Counted from the first letter of the stretch, positions 34,701 to 45,518 are shown. The stretch is DNA of 64,000 bases from Brachionus plicatilis (GCA_010279815.1 QEOQ01000707.1:428299-492298); one strand, 5' to 3'. Program-made: numbers and translations. Notes: generated by a model not told the origin, from the sequence alone.

Positions 34701-37700
34701 GAGATTAGTTTAACACGTATCTTTTGAAAAAGTTTTTTGAAGCTGAGCTTTGGATCAAATTTGATGCAAGTTTGAAGATTCGAGTTATTCAAATTTAAAA
34801 AACAATTTAATTCCTTAATTAAACTTTTTTTCTCCTTTAAATTACGTTTAATTTTAGGACTAATTTTCTTTTAAAAAAATTATAATTTGAAATTAAAAAG
34901 ATTGTACATTTATTAACAATCCTTTTGTTTTTTGCTAAAGATCAAATTGTCGTATAAAAATAATTCAATAAAACTAATAGTCTCTGAATAATTGGAATCA
35001 AAAAATATTTAACACACTTCAAATAAGAATAATTTTAATATCTATTTTTAATAAACTTTTAAAAATTGTTCAAACTTTTTTGTTTGTGGTAAAACAGTAA
35101 GAGTATCGAGAAAATTTTTTTACTTTAAAAATATTTAATCTATTTAAAACACAATTTGGAAGTTAGAATCGAGGTCAGTTTCGAGCTGCTATAGCCCCCT
35201 TGTTAGTTAATTTTCAATTAAATAAAGATATTTGACAAAAAATAAAATAAAACATAAAATAAATAGTTTATTTATTAAGCGATCAAAACATTCAGCCCTA
35301 TTTCTAATAATATTGATATGACCTTGATTTAATAATAAATTTGATTAGATTTAAGAATTTTATTTTAGGCATAATATTTAAAAAAAAAAGCAGTAATAGG
35401 CAAATTTGCAAGGTTTTCAACTTAACTAGAATCAATAAAGTAAATTTATAAGGAACACAAAATTTCCATTTTAAAAATTCAACTTCAAATCTTATTAAGC
35501 CTTTAAATAAAAGATTTTAATTTTTTTTACTTTTTATCAGAAAGATCGAACAGAAATATATAAAATACTGCCAATTTTATTAAGATATCACGATCTCACT
35601 AATATTGCAATATTCAAATTTATAATCCAAACAAATAATATAGATATTTATCTGTTAAATTATTGGCTTATGATTTCCAATAACAATCTAAAAATAATTT
35701 TTTATAATTTTCTGCATAGTTTTCTTTATTTCTTTAAACGATAAAATTCTAGATTTTTGTTTATTTATTTTTTTAAATTATCAAATCATATCTTTTCAAA
35801 AACCTTATTTATCTATTTTTTTTATAACATTGGATAGCTAGTCTTTGTGTAGCTCGTCGTCTTTAAATTTGAATATTTTCTTATTTGTTTTGATTATTCT
35901 TTTTAATTGACATAAAATTGACAATTAAATTGGAAATAATTCAAATTTTGATTGATTTTATATTTTATATTAAACCACACACTGCTTTTTTACATTTGGA
36001 ACACACATTATTTGCTTTATAATTATTGTATAAACGAACCTGGCAAGATACTCGCTTAGGGGATAAATTTTCTTGATTATCCTGACTCAATACTCTTTTA
36101 CGGGCCATATTCATGATTACAATTTATAAATTAAATTCAAAATTAATAAATTCAATGCAAACTTTTAAAACGAGTCATTTGACTCGTTTTGGTGCTTCTA
36201 GTAGTGTGTGCTTGATTATGCGCAATAACATAGTCTTTGACATAATTTCTCATTAATTTTACAAAATTTAATGCTTTTTTATGCTGAAAAATAAATTTCG
36301 TGTTCATATCATTTAAAATAATTTAGATATTAGTGATTAAAAATCGAAAAAGAGTCATTTTGACTCGTTGGTGTTTCTAGTGTTAAAAAAAATGGATATT
36401 TAATCTGATAAATAATTGTAAAAATAATTGTAAAAATTTTTATTTGCAATTTTAATAAGCAATAGAAATTGAAAAATTAACTTATTATTTCCAATTTCTA
36501 TTAATAATTATTATGAATAATTGAGAAATAATTCACGATAAATAAAAACAAATACATTTTTTGTAGATTATACGCTTAGAAACAATACCAATCTTAGCAA
36601 CTAGAACAGATTCCAGTGTTTTGAAATCAATTAGATGATTAGAATCTATTTTCAAATTGTCCTTTCTGAGTAATTATTGCTTTAAATAAGCTATTTTTTA
36701 AACTTACTTTTTTCTTTTAAGAATCTTTAAGTGTTAAATATTGAAAATATTAAAAAAAATTAAATTTGAAAAGAAATTTTAGGTTAAGAATTTTTTTCTT
36801 TAATATTTATTTGAATTTTTTCTATTATAGATCTAGATCTGCGTTTTCACAACATCAATTTAGCTTTTTTTCAGTTTTCATTATTTGAGATTATTTAAAA
36901 CTAATAACTGTCTCATTATTTACAATGAATTTTCAATAATTTTTCTTTTAAATATCAAGAATTTACTTTTTTTTTATTTTTCTGTTTTTTTTGTGTTACA
37001 GTCCGTTTTTTCCCGTTTAAACGAGATAAAACAATCAAGTTTTTTAGACAGGGTTAGGGTCAAAATTGTCAGTATCAGTGCAGTGCAAAATTGTCATAAA
37101 AAATTGTCATTGGAAAAAAAAACAAAATATTCAACGTAAAATTGTCAAACCAATTAAAAAATAAATTGAATGTCAAATCTGATTGATGAAACCTTTCACT
37201 TTGGTCCAAGCTCCTCTATTAATTCTATAATTGTCTTTAATATTTTTTTTTTATTCTTTTTTATTTTTACTTAAAATTTAAATAATTTTTTCTTTTTTAC
37301 TTCATCACAATGGAGGTTAATTCAATTAATTAAATAAATAAATAAATAGCATATTAAATCTAAAAATGTCTGAATTATTTCTATTAAGAAATAAAAATTT
37401 ATTTGATAGTTTTAGTTTGATTTGATCATTTTGAGCATCAAAACTTGACCATAAATTTCAAATTGCCTTTTTATTGTATATTTTTGTTGTTGTTCTTTGT
37501 TCCAAAATTCACACTGTTCTTATGGATTTGATATCGAATTCTTTAAATTTAAAATTTTTGTTCATTTTGATCTTTGAATTTCCTGCTAACTTTTTAAATT
37601 AAATTTGGAAAAGCTAAAATTCAATAACAAAATATACAAATATAAGTTATCTTAATAATTTCCGTAATTTGACCGAAAATTCTTTTATTTAACATCAATT

Positions 37701-39172
37701 AAGGCGGCATTGTGAAATTTCATACAAAACTTCCCATAGAAAAGGTAAAAATTTTTTATCTTTTGTTCTAATCGTCAAATACTCGTCCTGAAGATAACAA
37801 AAAGTGAAAAAACTTTTGTTTGACCTCCTACGGAAGTCTGCAAATATGTGCGTTTTGTTTTTAAAAATCCTGCAAAATTGCATCCTATTTTAAAGTTATA
37901 AAACTTTTTCGTTTTATTATTGGAAGTGTTTTATGAAATTTCTCAATGCCAATTAAGACAATATGTAGAAAAAATAATTAAATTTTGGTGATTTGTATTA
38001 ATTAATGTCATAATTTTAGTTTTCTTTATTTTTTAAACTTAAATACTTAAAAATTTTTGAAGAAAAAATTCAAAAATTGACCAAGATTTGTCTATTTTTC
38101 TCTAATCCTTTTAGCATTTGCCAATATTCTCTTAAAATACTACAATTAATCCATAAAATACACTTAAAAATAATTTCCAAAGATATTTTCCATTTAATTC
38201 TTTTTCATTGTAAAGTATTGGTAAATTTCTATGCAAAGCCGAACTTTATTTCGACATCAATCATTTTCTTTTACAATACAATTCAAAAATCAAAAAAAAT
38301 TTTATAATTTTATTTAATATTAATTAGCAATAAATGAGAACAGTGAGGCAGGAAGTTCAAGCTATCGCTTTTTTGGAGCGCACAGACGCATCAGGACAGC
38401 CTACACTAACAATCAGCTTTTAGAACTGGAAAAAGAATTTTTTAACAACAAATATTTGTGTCGACCTAGACGTGTTGAAATAGCGTCCAATTTAAGTTTA
38501 ACTGAGCGTCAAGTAAAGATATGGTTTCAAAATAGGCGAATGAAGCACAAAAAAGAGCGTTCACATAAGAAAAACAGAAAAGCCTTGGATAATAAGTCAA
38601 AATCGGAAAATTCCGGAGATGAAAATTCAATCAAATATGAAAATCAAAGTTTTGAGTCCTTCAATGAAGATGATGATGACGACTCTGATGATGAAAATAA
38701 CAGTGAAGAGTCAAATCCAACTGACTTGGAGATCAAAGCACCCGATCAGTCTTTTACCACAAGCAAGCAATTAATAAGCACTATGTCCCCTTCCTCTTCT
38801 GCTTCTAGCTCCCAAGTCAATTATGAAAACTCCGCTAATCCTCAAAGTGTTTTTGTGAATCAATTTGCTAATGAGCCTTTCACAATCCAGCAAAACTCTT
38901 CTATCTACAACATGTCTTATTCTGGCTATTATAATCCGGATCCCAGCTCTTACAGTCCCAACATTGATTATTCGGTTCAGAATCAAAATCATTACAACCA
39001 TTATTATCAATCGTACAATCAATACTCGAGTGGCCCAAATGACTTTTATTATGGACAATCTTATCAAAATTTTGAGGCAAATTCTCAGGCATTAAATACA
39101 CCCAAGTTTTTATCTAGTTATAAGCAGAATTTTCAATCTGGCTTCAACCCAGAGGCTAAGCAAGAAATTTAA
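31780..39172 (+). CDS. Hox-class homeodomain transcription factor, Hox2/proboscipedia-like
   Basis: Exon 1 is 31780-32056 and exon 2 38328-39172, giving about 373 residues. The intron (32057-38327) has a consensus GTAAGT donor and a TTAATTAG acceptor; exon 1 ends in phase 1 and exon 2 supplies the two missing bases (a Ser codon), which supports the join. The homeodomain covers about residues 111-170: [30 protein letters not shown], then [19 protein letters not shown] with Gln50. [15 protein letters not shown] and RMKHKK favour Hox2/pb over Hox3, which usually has RMKYKK. Exon 1 is Tyr/Gln/His-rich; exon 2's tail is acidic, then Tyr/Asn/Ser-rich. The usual intron position just before the homeodomain is kept, but no YPWM hexapeptide is visible. 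A small missed exon could hold it. Expected role: nuclear, axial or head patterning. Confidence 0.88.
33661..33792. repeat. Short MITE-like inverted repeat in the Hox intron
   Basis: The left end is GTTGGATACTATGGAT and the complement of the right end GGTTGGTTACTATGGACGGA, each backed by a run of A or T. The pair is imperfect, and there is no clear target duplication. Confidence 0.5.
33834..33959. mobile_element. Short MITE with GTGYTGG ends in the Hox intron
   Basis: About 126 bp. The left end is GTGCTGGGAAACGACTTCAA and the complement of the right end GTGTTGGAAATCGATTTTGA. The interior repeats AATCGATT-like words. The right terminus resembles that of the element ending at 7317. The target duplication is not resolved. 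Confidence 0.65.
34305..34478. repeat. Inverted repeat in the Hox intron
   Basis: 34305-34335 (GTGCAGCATACTTTGTTGCA then CCTTTTTTACC) is an imperfect reverse complement of 34445-34478. It is probably a decayed small transposon. Confidence 0.5.
35965..36114 (-). pseudogene. piggyBac C-terminal Cys-rich domain, minimal ORF
   Basis: An intact 49-codon frame from ATG at 36114 to TAA at 35965: a basic lead (MARKRVLSQ), then [24 protein letters not shown] and a stop. It matches the fragment at 22151-22353 at CQVRLYN and in cysteine spacing. The domain is truncated after the second CxxC-type pair. Upstream on its own strand, at 36172-36206, lies a piggyBac-style end. The catalytic core is absent. 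It lies inside the Hox intron on the opposite strand. Confidence 0.65.
36172..36206. repeat. piggyBac-like terminal repeat
   Basis: ACGAGTCATTTGACTCGT is a subterminal palindrome followed by TTGGTGCTTCTAGTAG. On the other strand it reads ACTAGAAGCACCAA and then the palindrome. It is probably the end of the non-autonomous piggyBac derivative carrying the Cys-rich frame at 35965-36114. Confidence 0.65.
36346..36380. repeat. Second piggyBac-like terminus with TTAA
   Basis: AAGAGTCATTTTGACTCGTT, then GGTGTTTCTAGTG, directly followed by TTAA (about 36378-36381). It is in the same orientation and has the same palindrome-plus-CTAGTG design as 36172-36206, so two ends lie 170 bp apart in tandem, from two insertions or a duplicated end. 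Confidence 0.65.
37706..37950. mobile_element. MULE-like MITE (GGCATTGTG family) in the Hox intron
   Basis: The left end is GGCATTGTGAAATTTCATAC and the complement of the right end GGCATTGAGAAATTTCATAA. It is flanked by AATTAAGGC and AATTAAGAC, a 9 bp target duplication with one mismatch. It is 245 bp and non-coding, in the last kilobase of the Hox intron. Confidence 0.88.
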
Positions 39173-39217
39173 GTTATTGTTTTGTTTTTTTTTCTATTTT
39201 TTTATTTTAGTTGAATG

Positions 39218-39223
39218 AATAAA
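39218..39223 (+). terminator. Poly(A) signal AATAAA of the Hox-like gene
   Basis: AATAAA about 45 bp after the stop codon, following a T-rich run. It is the only close candidate. Confidence 0.6.
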
Positions 39224-39473
39224 GAAATATTTATTGGATTGAATAACTTGATTGAGTGAATTTTATTTTGGACAGGAGAATTGTTTGGTATTTAAAGAAA
39301 ACCCAGTTGTAAATCTTATCTGAAGCATTTTTAATTGTTTAATTTTTAAACAAGTTTAAAAGATATTAAATTTAAATAAAATTTTTTAAAATTTATTTTT
39401 TCCTAATTAATGCATGTCTGATATTGATTTATTTGTTAATTCTATCAGATTATAATAAAAATACCAGTCAGCG

Positions 39474-39800
39474 AGTTATGTATTAGGTGATCGTATATGG
39501 TGCCTGCCCACAAAAGAGGGGTATCTAAGAAACTGAGCCGTAAGTGGATTGGACTTTACACAATCCTAAGCAAACAAGGCGAGCATAATTACCTGATCAT
39601 ACCCCATGTGAATGGTAAAAAGAGATTAGGACATGTCAACAACCTTAAATGATGTTTTAGCACTGTCGAGAATGTACGGTACGATACAATCATTGACACA
39701 ACAGATGCAAATATAAAGGAGAAAGAAAAGTCAAATCAGATAAAGGAGTCTACACAACAATCTGAAGTTTCTGCGCCGCCCCGAACGAAGCTTTCGTAAA
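39474..39800 (+). pseudogene. LTR-retroelement integrase C-terminal region, broken
   Basis: Frames carry the C-terminal end of a retroelement integrase: a GDRIW entry, KLSRKWIGLYTIL, a NYLI strand and HVNNLK, the SH3-like tail common in Ty3/gypsy-type polyproteins. It is broken by at least one frameshift (near 39500) and by an in-frame TGA directly after HVNNLK. An acidic linker frame follows to about 40010. The region is much less AT-rich than its neighbours, as expected of a foreign element. The reverse transcriptase and protease parts are absent. Confidence 0.7.
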
Positions 39801-40280
39801 ACAAAAAGAAAATTTTACTATAGTAGCAAGGATAGCTGAACCGGGCGCTGAAGAAGAAGTGAGAAATGAAGACTCTTATTGGCTCGATGACCGATATTTG
39901 AATTTAAATTGGGATGATTCCGAAGACAAACTTTCCGAATCAGACCTCGAGCCAAATTATTATTTAAAAGCCCAAGTAAAAAGTGTACCTATTGTAGAAA
40001 ATGGTTGTTGACCCGAATCTTTCGCTGCCGTAAACCCTTAGAACGGAACGGTAAATAATCAAACATCATTTAATCCTTCCATTTTTTCTCTATTTGTTTT
40101 TGCAAGAGGGTTTTATTAAACGATTTAGAGATTGTTTTGGTTTAATTTGTTTTTTTTATCCCTACCCGTTTTCTTCTCTCTCTTAAATATTTTTAGAAAA
40201 AAATGAAATTTGCATGTTTCCAGGTGCTGATCGAGATACGAGTTGACTATCTAAAGGACAACCACGAAGAGAAATAAGAA

Positions 40281-40853
40281 TTGTTTCACTTCATTCAGAC
40301 CTATGGTGGGCTAGAACGTAACGGAATCGTGCGTCTGCGTTTTGTCCTCTCAAGAAAACACCCAGGAGAAGGCTCCGTGTTCATAAGCATGATTTTCCTC
40401 GTATACAACGGCTGGCTTATCAACCTTATAAACCACCAAGTAATAAACAAAAAGACATGTCGAGCGTTCGAAGAATGCCAGATATTAGTAGCTGCTCCAA
40501 TTAGTGGTGTAACAATGCCAACGCCGAGTAGCGTACAAGCATCTGGCAATCAGTAAACCCCATTTTAGTCGCTCCAAATCCAGCACAAGTCGATCAAGCT
40601 CCAGCTCCAGTCATTCCAGCTGCTGCCCCTGTTCTATCTCCAGCATCAGTAGTCAATGTTTACCCGCAGGTAGTGGCTCAGCTCGACGCTGATAACCTAT
40701 TTAGACCCCTTAACCTCGGGCGTGGTCGTTCTCTGCACCACTCGGCAATCGACGTCAAAATACTTGTTCCAGCCCCAGTACAAACGCCAGCTCCTGCCCC
40801 AGATGCAGAAGTAGAAGACAAAGATTACGTGGATGCTGCCGACGTACTTTAAG
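40281..40853 (+). pseudogene. Retroelement third reading frame, Pro/Ala-rich, broken
   Basis: A frame of about 92 codons (to 40556), reading HFIQTYGGLERNG and later NGWLINLINHQV, passes into a Pro/Ala-rich frame in another phase that runs to about 40853 (PAPVQTPAPAPDAE). A stop and frameshift lie at the junction near 40553. A possible splice acceptor, TTTCCAG, precedes it at about 40217-40223. I do not recognise the product. Its place between the integrase end and the LTR suggests an accessory or late frame of the element. Confidence 0.5.
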
Positions 40854-40963
40854 AAAAAAGATCTGTTTATTTGTTTTGTTTTTTTTTTTTGTTTAGAGCG
40901 GATCCGGCCCAGTTTTTTTCTAGGAAGTCTCCAGGAGGAAACTTATTTTTAAGTTGGGACCAA

Positions 40964-41115
40964 TGTAACACCCTCTCTACCCCAGCCCCTTACTCCCGCC
41001 TCTGCTCCTACTCTGTCTCTATATATATTTGTTTTATTTTGTTTTCTTTAGTTAATTTTGTTTCAATAAAGCTATTTTGAAATATTCTGAATTCTTTTAT
41101 TTATTTAGTAGCGAC
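40964..41115 (+). mobile_element. Probable 3' LTR of the retroelement
   Basis: The purine run AGGAGGAAAC at 40933-40942 may be a polypurine tract. TGTAACACCC at 40964 is a plausible LTR start, with a C/T-rich segment, a TATATATAT at about 41022 and AATAAAGC at about 41065. No second LTR copy is in the window, so the right end is a guess. Confidence 0.45.
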
Positions 41116-41524
41116 ACGCTATTAAATAATATTTCTATATCATTTTGAATCAACTTAAATGAATTGTTTGTCATATTTGAATTTCTAAATTCTATTATCG
41201 AAGCAACTGAGGTATTTTATTTAAATAAAAATAGCAAAAACTGTTCTTCTGGACAAAAACTAAAAATATTTTGAAATTCTCTACAATAAAAATGGGTGTC
41301 AGTCGTATATAATTGAGGGTCAATAGGTAGTCAGGTTTTTAAAAAAATAAAAATAAACATACATGTAATAAATGTTTTAATTAGTTTTAATTTCCAAAAA
41401 AACATTTTTATATATTTATTTCAAAATTTTTATTTCAAATGCGTTATTTTTCGGGTAAACTGTGGGAATTTTTGAATAAAGAGGTGAACCCTTCTTACCC
41501 CTTTACCCCATCTATTCACCCATT

Positions 41525-41912
41525 TAAGATCACCAGCTTGTTTATTGGCAAAATGTTATTTATTGTACATTTTTATATTTTTACATTTTTACATTTTTGG
41601 AGAAGAAAAAAAAATCTCAAAATCAAAAAATTTAAAAAAATTTTCATTCAAGAAAAGTAATAATAAATTCGCAATTACTTAAAAAGGAGTTTTAGAAAAA
41701 TTTAAATATAAAAACCAAGGATAATTTTTTGAAAATCCCTTTTAATTAATTGCGAATTTATTATTACTTTTCTTGAATGAAAAATTTTTTAGATTTTTTG
41801 AATTTGAGATTTTTTTTTCTTCTCTCAAAAATGTAAAAATGTAAAAATATAAAAATTTACAATAAATAACATTTTGCCTGTTTATTGACAAATGATAAGA
41901 TCTTTTTATTTG
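41525..41912. repeat. Foldback element, about 150 bp arms
   Basis: The left arm 41525-41675 and right arm 41745-41912 are reverse complements with small indels. Both contain TTTATTGGCAAAATG-like ends, a (TTTACATTT)-type T-rich run and the inner block AAAAGTAATAATAAATTCGC or its complement. Open frames crossing it are artefacts of the repeat. Confidence 0.8.
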
Positions 41913-42570
41913 AATCCTTAACTTAAAATAAGTTAGCAGTCTAATTAGGTTGGTTGAAACATTTTCGTGATAAAAGACACCAGAAATCAAATTTAAAAAT
42001 TGAATAATCTCATTAATTACTCTAGGAGCTTTTTTGAGCTGAAAATTCACCCTAAAAATGAAACGCAAATATCAAAAACAAGCTTTTTATTCTACATACC
42101 CTAAATTATTCAAAAAAGTTGAACAACATATGATGCTAATAAAGGCACACTTTTCAAAAGTTGTCATCCGATTTATCCATTAAATAATTGTCCCATGTTA
42201 TAATATATTTTGTTATACCTGTCTCCTTAAGAAAAATTTTTTATAAATGTTTTTGATCGATCATTAAATTTTGTATTTTTTTGTTTTTTGCATCAAAGGG
42301 TATGTATGTTGTTCAGTCAGTTCCAGTCAACTAACATGTCTTTAGTTTCACAGTACAGTGCCATGATTTTATATGTCAAAAAGTAATTTTTTTTGCCTTT
42401 TAAAAAAAAATACCACCATAATCTAGCAGGCAAGGATTAAAAAAAAATTCTTAATAACAACATATGCAAATTTTCGATTTTTAAAATTATAAATTAATTT
42501 TTAAATAATTTGTTTTGAATTATTTTTTTCAATTAAAAATTTTGATTTAATTAATTATAGCAATATTACA

Positions 42571-44700
42571 CTAAATGGTATACTTTTCATACCATAATAA
42601 AGTATGAACGATGCAATCAGCAGTTGTTTGAGGTTTTTCCAAAGGATGATTATCTTCTTTAAAGCTTAATAATTCGACAGGTACATTTCTAGACTTGAGT
42701 GCTTTGTAAAATTCAATGCTCTGTGAACATGGCACTCTTAAGTCAACATTACCCATCATCAACAAAGTTGGAGTTTTTACTTTGTTGACGTGACTAATAG
42801 GAGACTTTTGGTACAACTCTTTTGGAATATTTGAATTTCCAATTTTGAAATTGTAGTCGTACTCCCCCAAGCCTTCTACAATGACCCAGTCAGGTATATC
42901 TGTGGCATACAGCATAGATTCCAAATTTGTAACAGGATTTCGAGCTGCAGCAGCGGAATAAAATTCCGGAAATTGTCCAATTAATTGAGTTGTTAAATAT
43001 CCTCCATGTGACCCACCGTAAAGAACAGCATGTTTGAAATTAAATTTTGAAAAGACAAATTCAGCAGCTTGTTGACAATCATCAACATCATTAGTTCCAA
43101 TTTTACCAGGCAAGCTATCAATTGAATTTTGACCAAATCCTGACGATCCTCTGTAATTTATTAGCAAAACTGAGAAGCCTAATGAAAACATTGTGGCAAC
43201 ATGAGGAGAATACTCACAACCATAGGCTGAATGTGGTCCACCATGTGGAAAAACGACCAAAACGTCATTTCCTTTTTTTGCTTGAACAAAAATAGACTGA
43301 AAATTTAGATTTGGGTATTCAGGATGAGCGATTTTTGGTGAAAAATCCAAAATCTCAACACTTGCCAAATCATCGAAATTTTTTGAACTTTTTGTCAAAT
43401 TCCATTTAATTTCTTTTTCACAATTTTTAGCTGGAAATTTTGCCAAAACCAAACAAGGCGCTTTGGTGTACGTTTGCAGAACTGCGCAGATCCAGTCTTT
43501 TTCCATTTTTAAAAAACTAAGTGAATGAGTTTTGTCTATTCCACTGTCCAAATTAACGACAGTCTTACTCTCAATATCAATTGATACAATTCTGTTTCTT
43601 CCATTAAATTGAGTGTTTAAAATTACTCTCTTGTTATCTAAACTCCAGCATTTGTCACTTAAACTAATCGAAAATATGCCAGGAAATTTGCTATTTGACT
43701 CATCTACTATGTCGACTAGAGTTGTTATGGTCTTGGTTTTCCAGTTCATCATCATTAACTTACTGCATTGGAAATGAGGACCCCTTGCTTGATTCTGTAA
43801 CCAAATTAAATTCTCAAAATCATTGCTGAATTGAGGTGATCGGACGTTTTCAGTCTGATAATTTGTCAACTGAACGCACTTATTTTCGCATATATCATAA
43901 TAGAACAACTCACTTTTTCTAATGGGACAATAAATCAAGCCCAACCTGTACGGGCTTGTATAATAAGCATGGAAAACAACTGCCTCATTACTGTGCCAAG
44001 TGAGTTTTCCGGGAGCGAAGCCTTTCGGAACATTGTCCAGAATGTGTACATCATCTGAATCCAAATCGTACACCGCAATAATCGATTGAGCTTTTCCTAC
44101 ATACTGTTCGCCCCATTCATCCCTGTGGTAATTTCCATATTTTTGTTCATAATTTTCTCCATTCATTGACTCTTGATCATTTGCCATTTTGGCCGAAAAA
44201 AATGATTTTTCTGTGTTGGTATTTTTTGTTTCAGCGATGTAGGCAATTTTTTTAGAGTCAGACGACCAAGCAAATGAGCCAAAACTTGAAGAGTTCTCAT
44301 AAATTTTTGAATGCTTTTTTAATTTAGTCAAGTTTAAATTTTTGAAGCGTGTTCCATCTTTCCACAATTCCAAAAATTGGCTCTCTTCACCATTTTCTTT
44401 AAAATTAGTAATCAAGGCATTGATTAGGCCGTCTGGTGATTTTACGCTCCAGATATCGCTTCTAATAGGCTGAGGGTTGCTGACATACAGCAATTTTGTT
44501 TGACTATCTTCTGGATCAATGTTGAAAATAAAGTTTTTTTGAAATTTTAGTCGATCGTTTTTATCCAAGTCGACTTGGGACCAAAAACTTTGCAAAACAA
44601 TTTGATTTTCTATAAACTCAAAAAAACAATCACTCGGACTGCTGATTTTGTATATTTCTCTAGTGGTTTCCAAAATTTTTTCATAAGATTTACTGGGCAT
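42571..44700 (-). CDS. APEH: Acylaminoacyl-peptidase (acylamino-acid-releasing enzyme), S9C
   Basis: A single exon of 709 residues, close to the roughly 730 of mammalian APEH. The enzyme is a cytosolic serine peptidase that removes N-acylated residues from blocked peptides. The N-terminal two thirds form the beta-propeller of the prolyl-oligopeptidase superfamily, with blades marked by FAWSSDSKKIAYIAET, LTWHSNEAVVFHAYY and SPQFSNDFENLIWL. The C-terminal alpha/beta hydrolase domain has the oxyanion FPHGGPH, NYRGSSGFGQ, the nucleophile elbow YGGSHGG (Ser564), Asp653 in GNVDLRVP and His685 in DNHPLEKP. The triad is intact and in the right order, so the enzyme should be active. The Met at 44700 aligns with the family's start. 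No introns are seen, unlike nearby CDC16. The next clear gene on this strand is over 2 kb upstream. Confidence 0.95.
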   Translation of the reverse strand: MPSKSYEKILETTREIYKISSPSDCFFEFIENQIVLQSFWSQVDLDKNDRLKFQKNFIFNIDPEDSQTKLLYVSNPQPIRSDIWSVKSPDGLINALITNFKENGEESQFLELWKDGTRFKNLNLTKLKKHSKIYENSSSFGSFAWSSDSKKIAYIAETKNTNTEKSFFSAKMANDQESMNGENYEQKYGNYHRDEWGEQYVGKAQSIIAVYDLDSDDVHILDNVPKGFAPGKLTWHSNEAVVFHAYYTSPYRLGLIYCPIRKSELFYYDICENKCVQLTNYQTENVRSPQFSNDFENLIWLQNQARGPHFQCSKLMMMNWKTKTITTLVDIVDESNSKFPGIFSISLSDKCWSLDNKRVILNTQFNGRNRIVSIDIESKTVVNLDSGIDKTHSLSFLKMEKDWICAVLQTYTKAPCLVLAKFPAKNCEKEIKWNLTKSSKNFDDLASVEILDFSPKIAHPEYPNLNFQSIFVQAKKGNDVLVVFPHGGPHSAYGCEYSPHVATMFSLGFSVLLINYRGSSGFGQNSIDSLPGKIGTNDVDDCQQAAEFVFSKFNFKHAVLYGGSHGGYLTTQLIGQFPEFYSAAAARNPVTNLESMLYATDIPDWVIVEGLGEYDYNFKIGNSNIPKELYQKSPISHVNKVKTPTLLMMGNVDLRVPCSQSIEFYKALKSRNVPVELLSFKEDNHPLEKPQTTADCIVHTLLWYEKYTI

Positions 44701-45289
44701 TTTAATCCTCTTACAATTGGCAACAAATTAAAGGCAATCAAAAGTAAACTCTAAATATTAAGTAGAAAAAGGAATGAAAAATTTTTTTTAAATGAAATAA
44801 AATTTGAAATAAACAATGATACTTAGAAATTTAAAAATATATTTAGAAAAATGAAGCCAATAGTGGCAGTCTTAATAATTTGTTTTTCAACAATTTAAGT
44901 ATATTTAGGTATTAAATAATCACTAGTGAATTTTTTATTTAGAATTATTCTTAAAAATGCACATAGTTTTTAAATGAAATTTTTTTCCCAGCCAAAAAAA
45001 TTATAATTTTTTATAATAGTTTAAAAAGATTAAAAACAAATTGAGCTGCATGTATTGCAAAAAATCACATTACTTTTCAAAATTTTGTTTAATTAAAATC
45101 ATTTTTTAGGGAAAGCTTGAATTTATTTATCATTGTTTTGAAGGCAGACTTCAAATATGAATTGTGATAAAAGAAAAAATTAAAATACTAGCTTATTTTT
45201 ATTTTTCTGTTTATCTGTCAGATTAAAAAAAGAAAAAAATAAAGAAAAAATAAACTATAATTTAAAAGAAAATTAACTTAATTTTCTTT
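44701..45289. other. Intergenic upstream of APEH
   Basis: AT-rich. It must contain the APEH promoter, but no motif stands out. Confidence 0.4.
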
Positions 45290-45344
45290 TCATTTCAGTT
45301 TTCAATTTACCTATTTGAAATAGGTAAATTGAAAACTGAAATGA
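45290..45344. repeat. Perfect 27 bp palindrome with one-base spacer
   Basis: The left arm 45290-45316 (begins TCATTTCAGTTTTC), G at 45317, and the right arm 45318-45344 are exact reverse complements with no mismatch. This is unlike the older, degraded foldbacks nearby. Confidence 0.92.
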
Positions 45345-45518
45345 CAGGTGCAACATGGTCAAATACTTACACTTCTAAAATGAACATTATTAAATTTAGC
45401 CTTGAATCAGACTTGTAACAGATGACAACATAAAATCGAGACGAACTTTAAAAGGTCATAACTTCTTTAATATTTATCAAAATAAAACAAAATTTTGAGA
45501 GAATACAGAATTTTTATT

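Noticed and set aside
38771..39101. Three overlapping frames opposite or alongside the Hox-like C-terminal tail
   Set aside because: Shadows of the Tyr/Asn/Ser-rich coding exon; Hox exon 2 explains the openness.
41742..42068. 108-codon minus-strand frame
   Set aside because: It crosses one arm of the foldback at 41525-41912 and reads low-complexity sequence.
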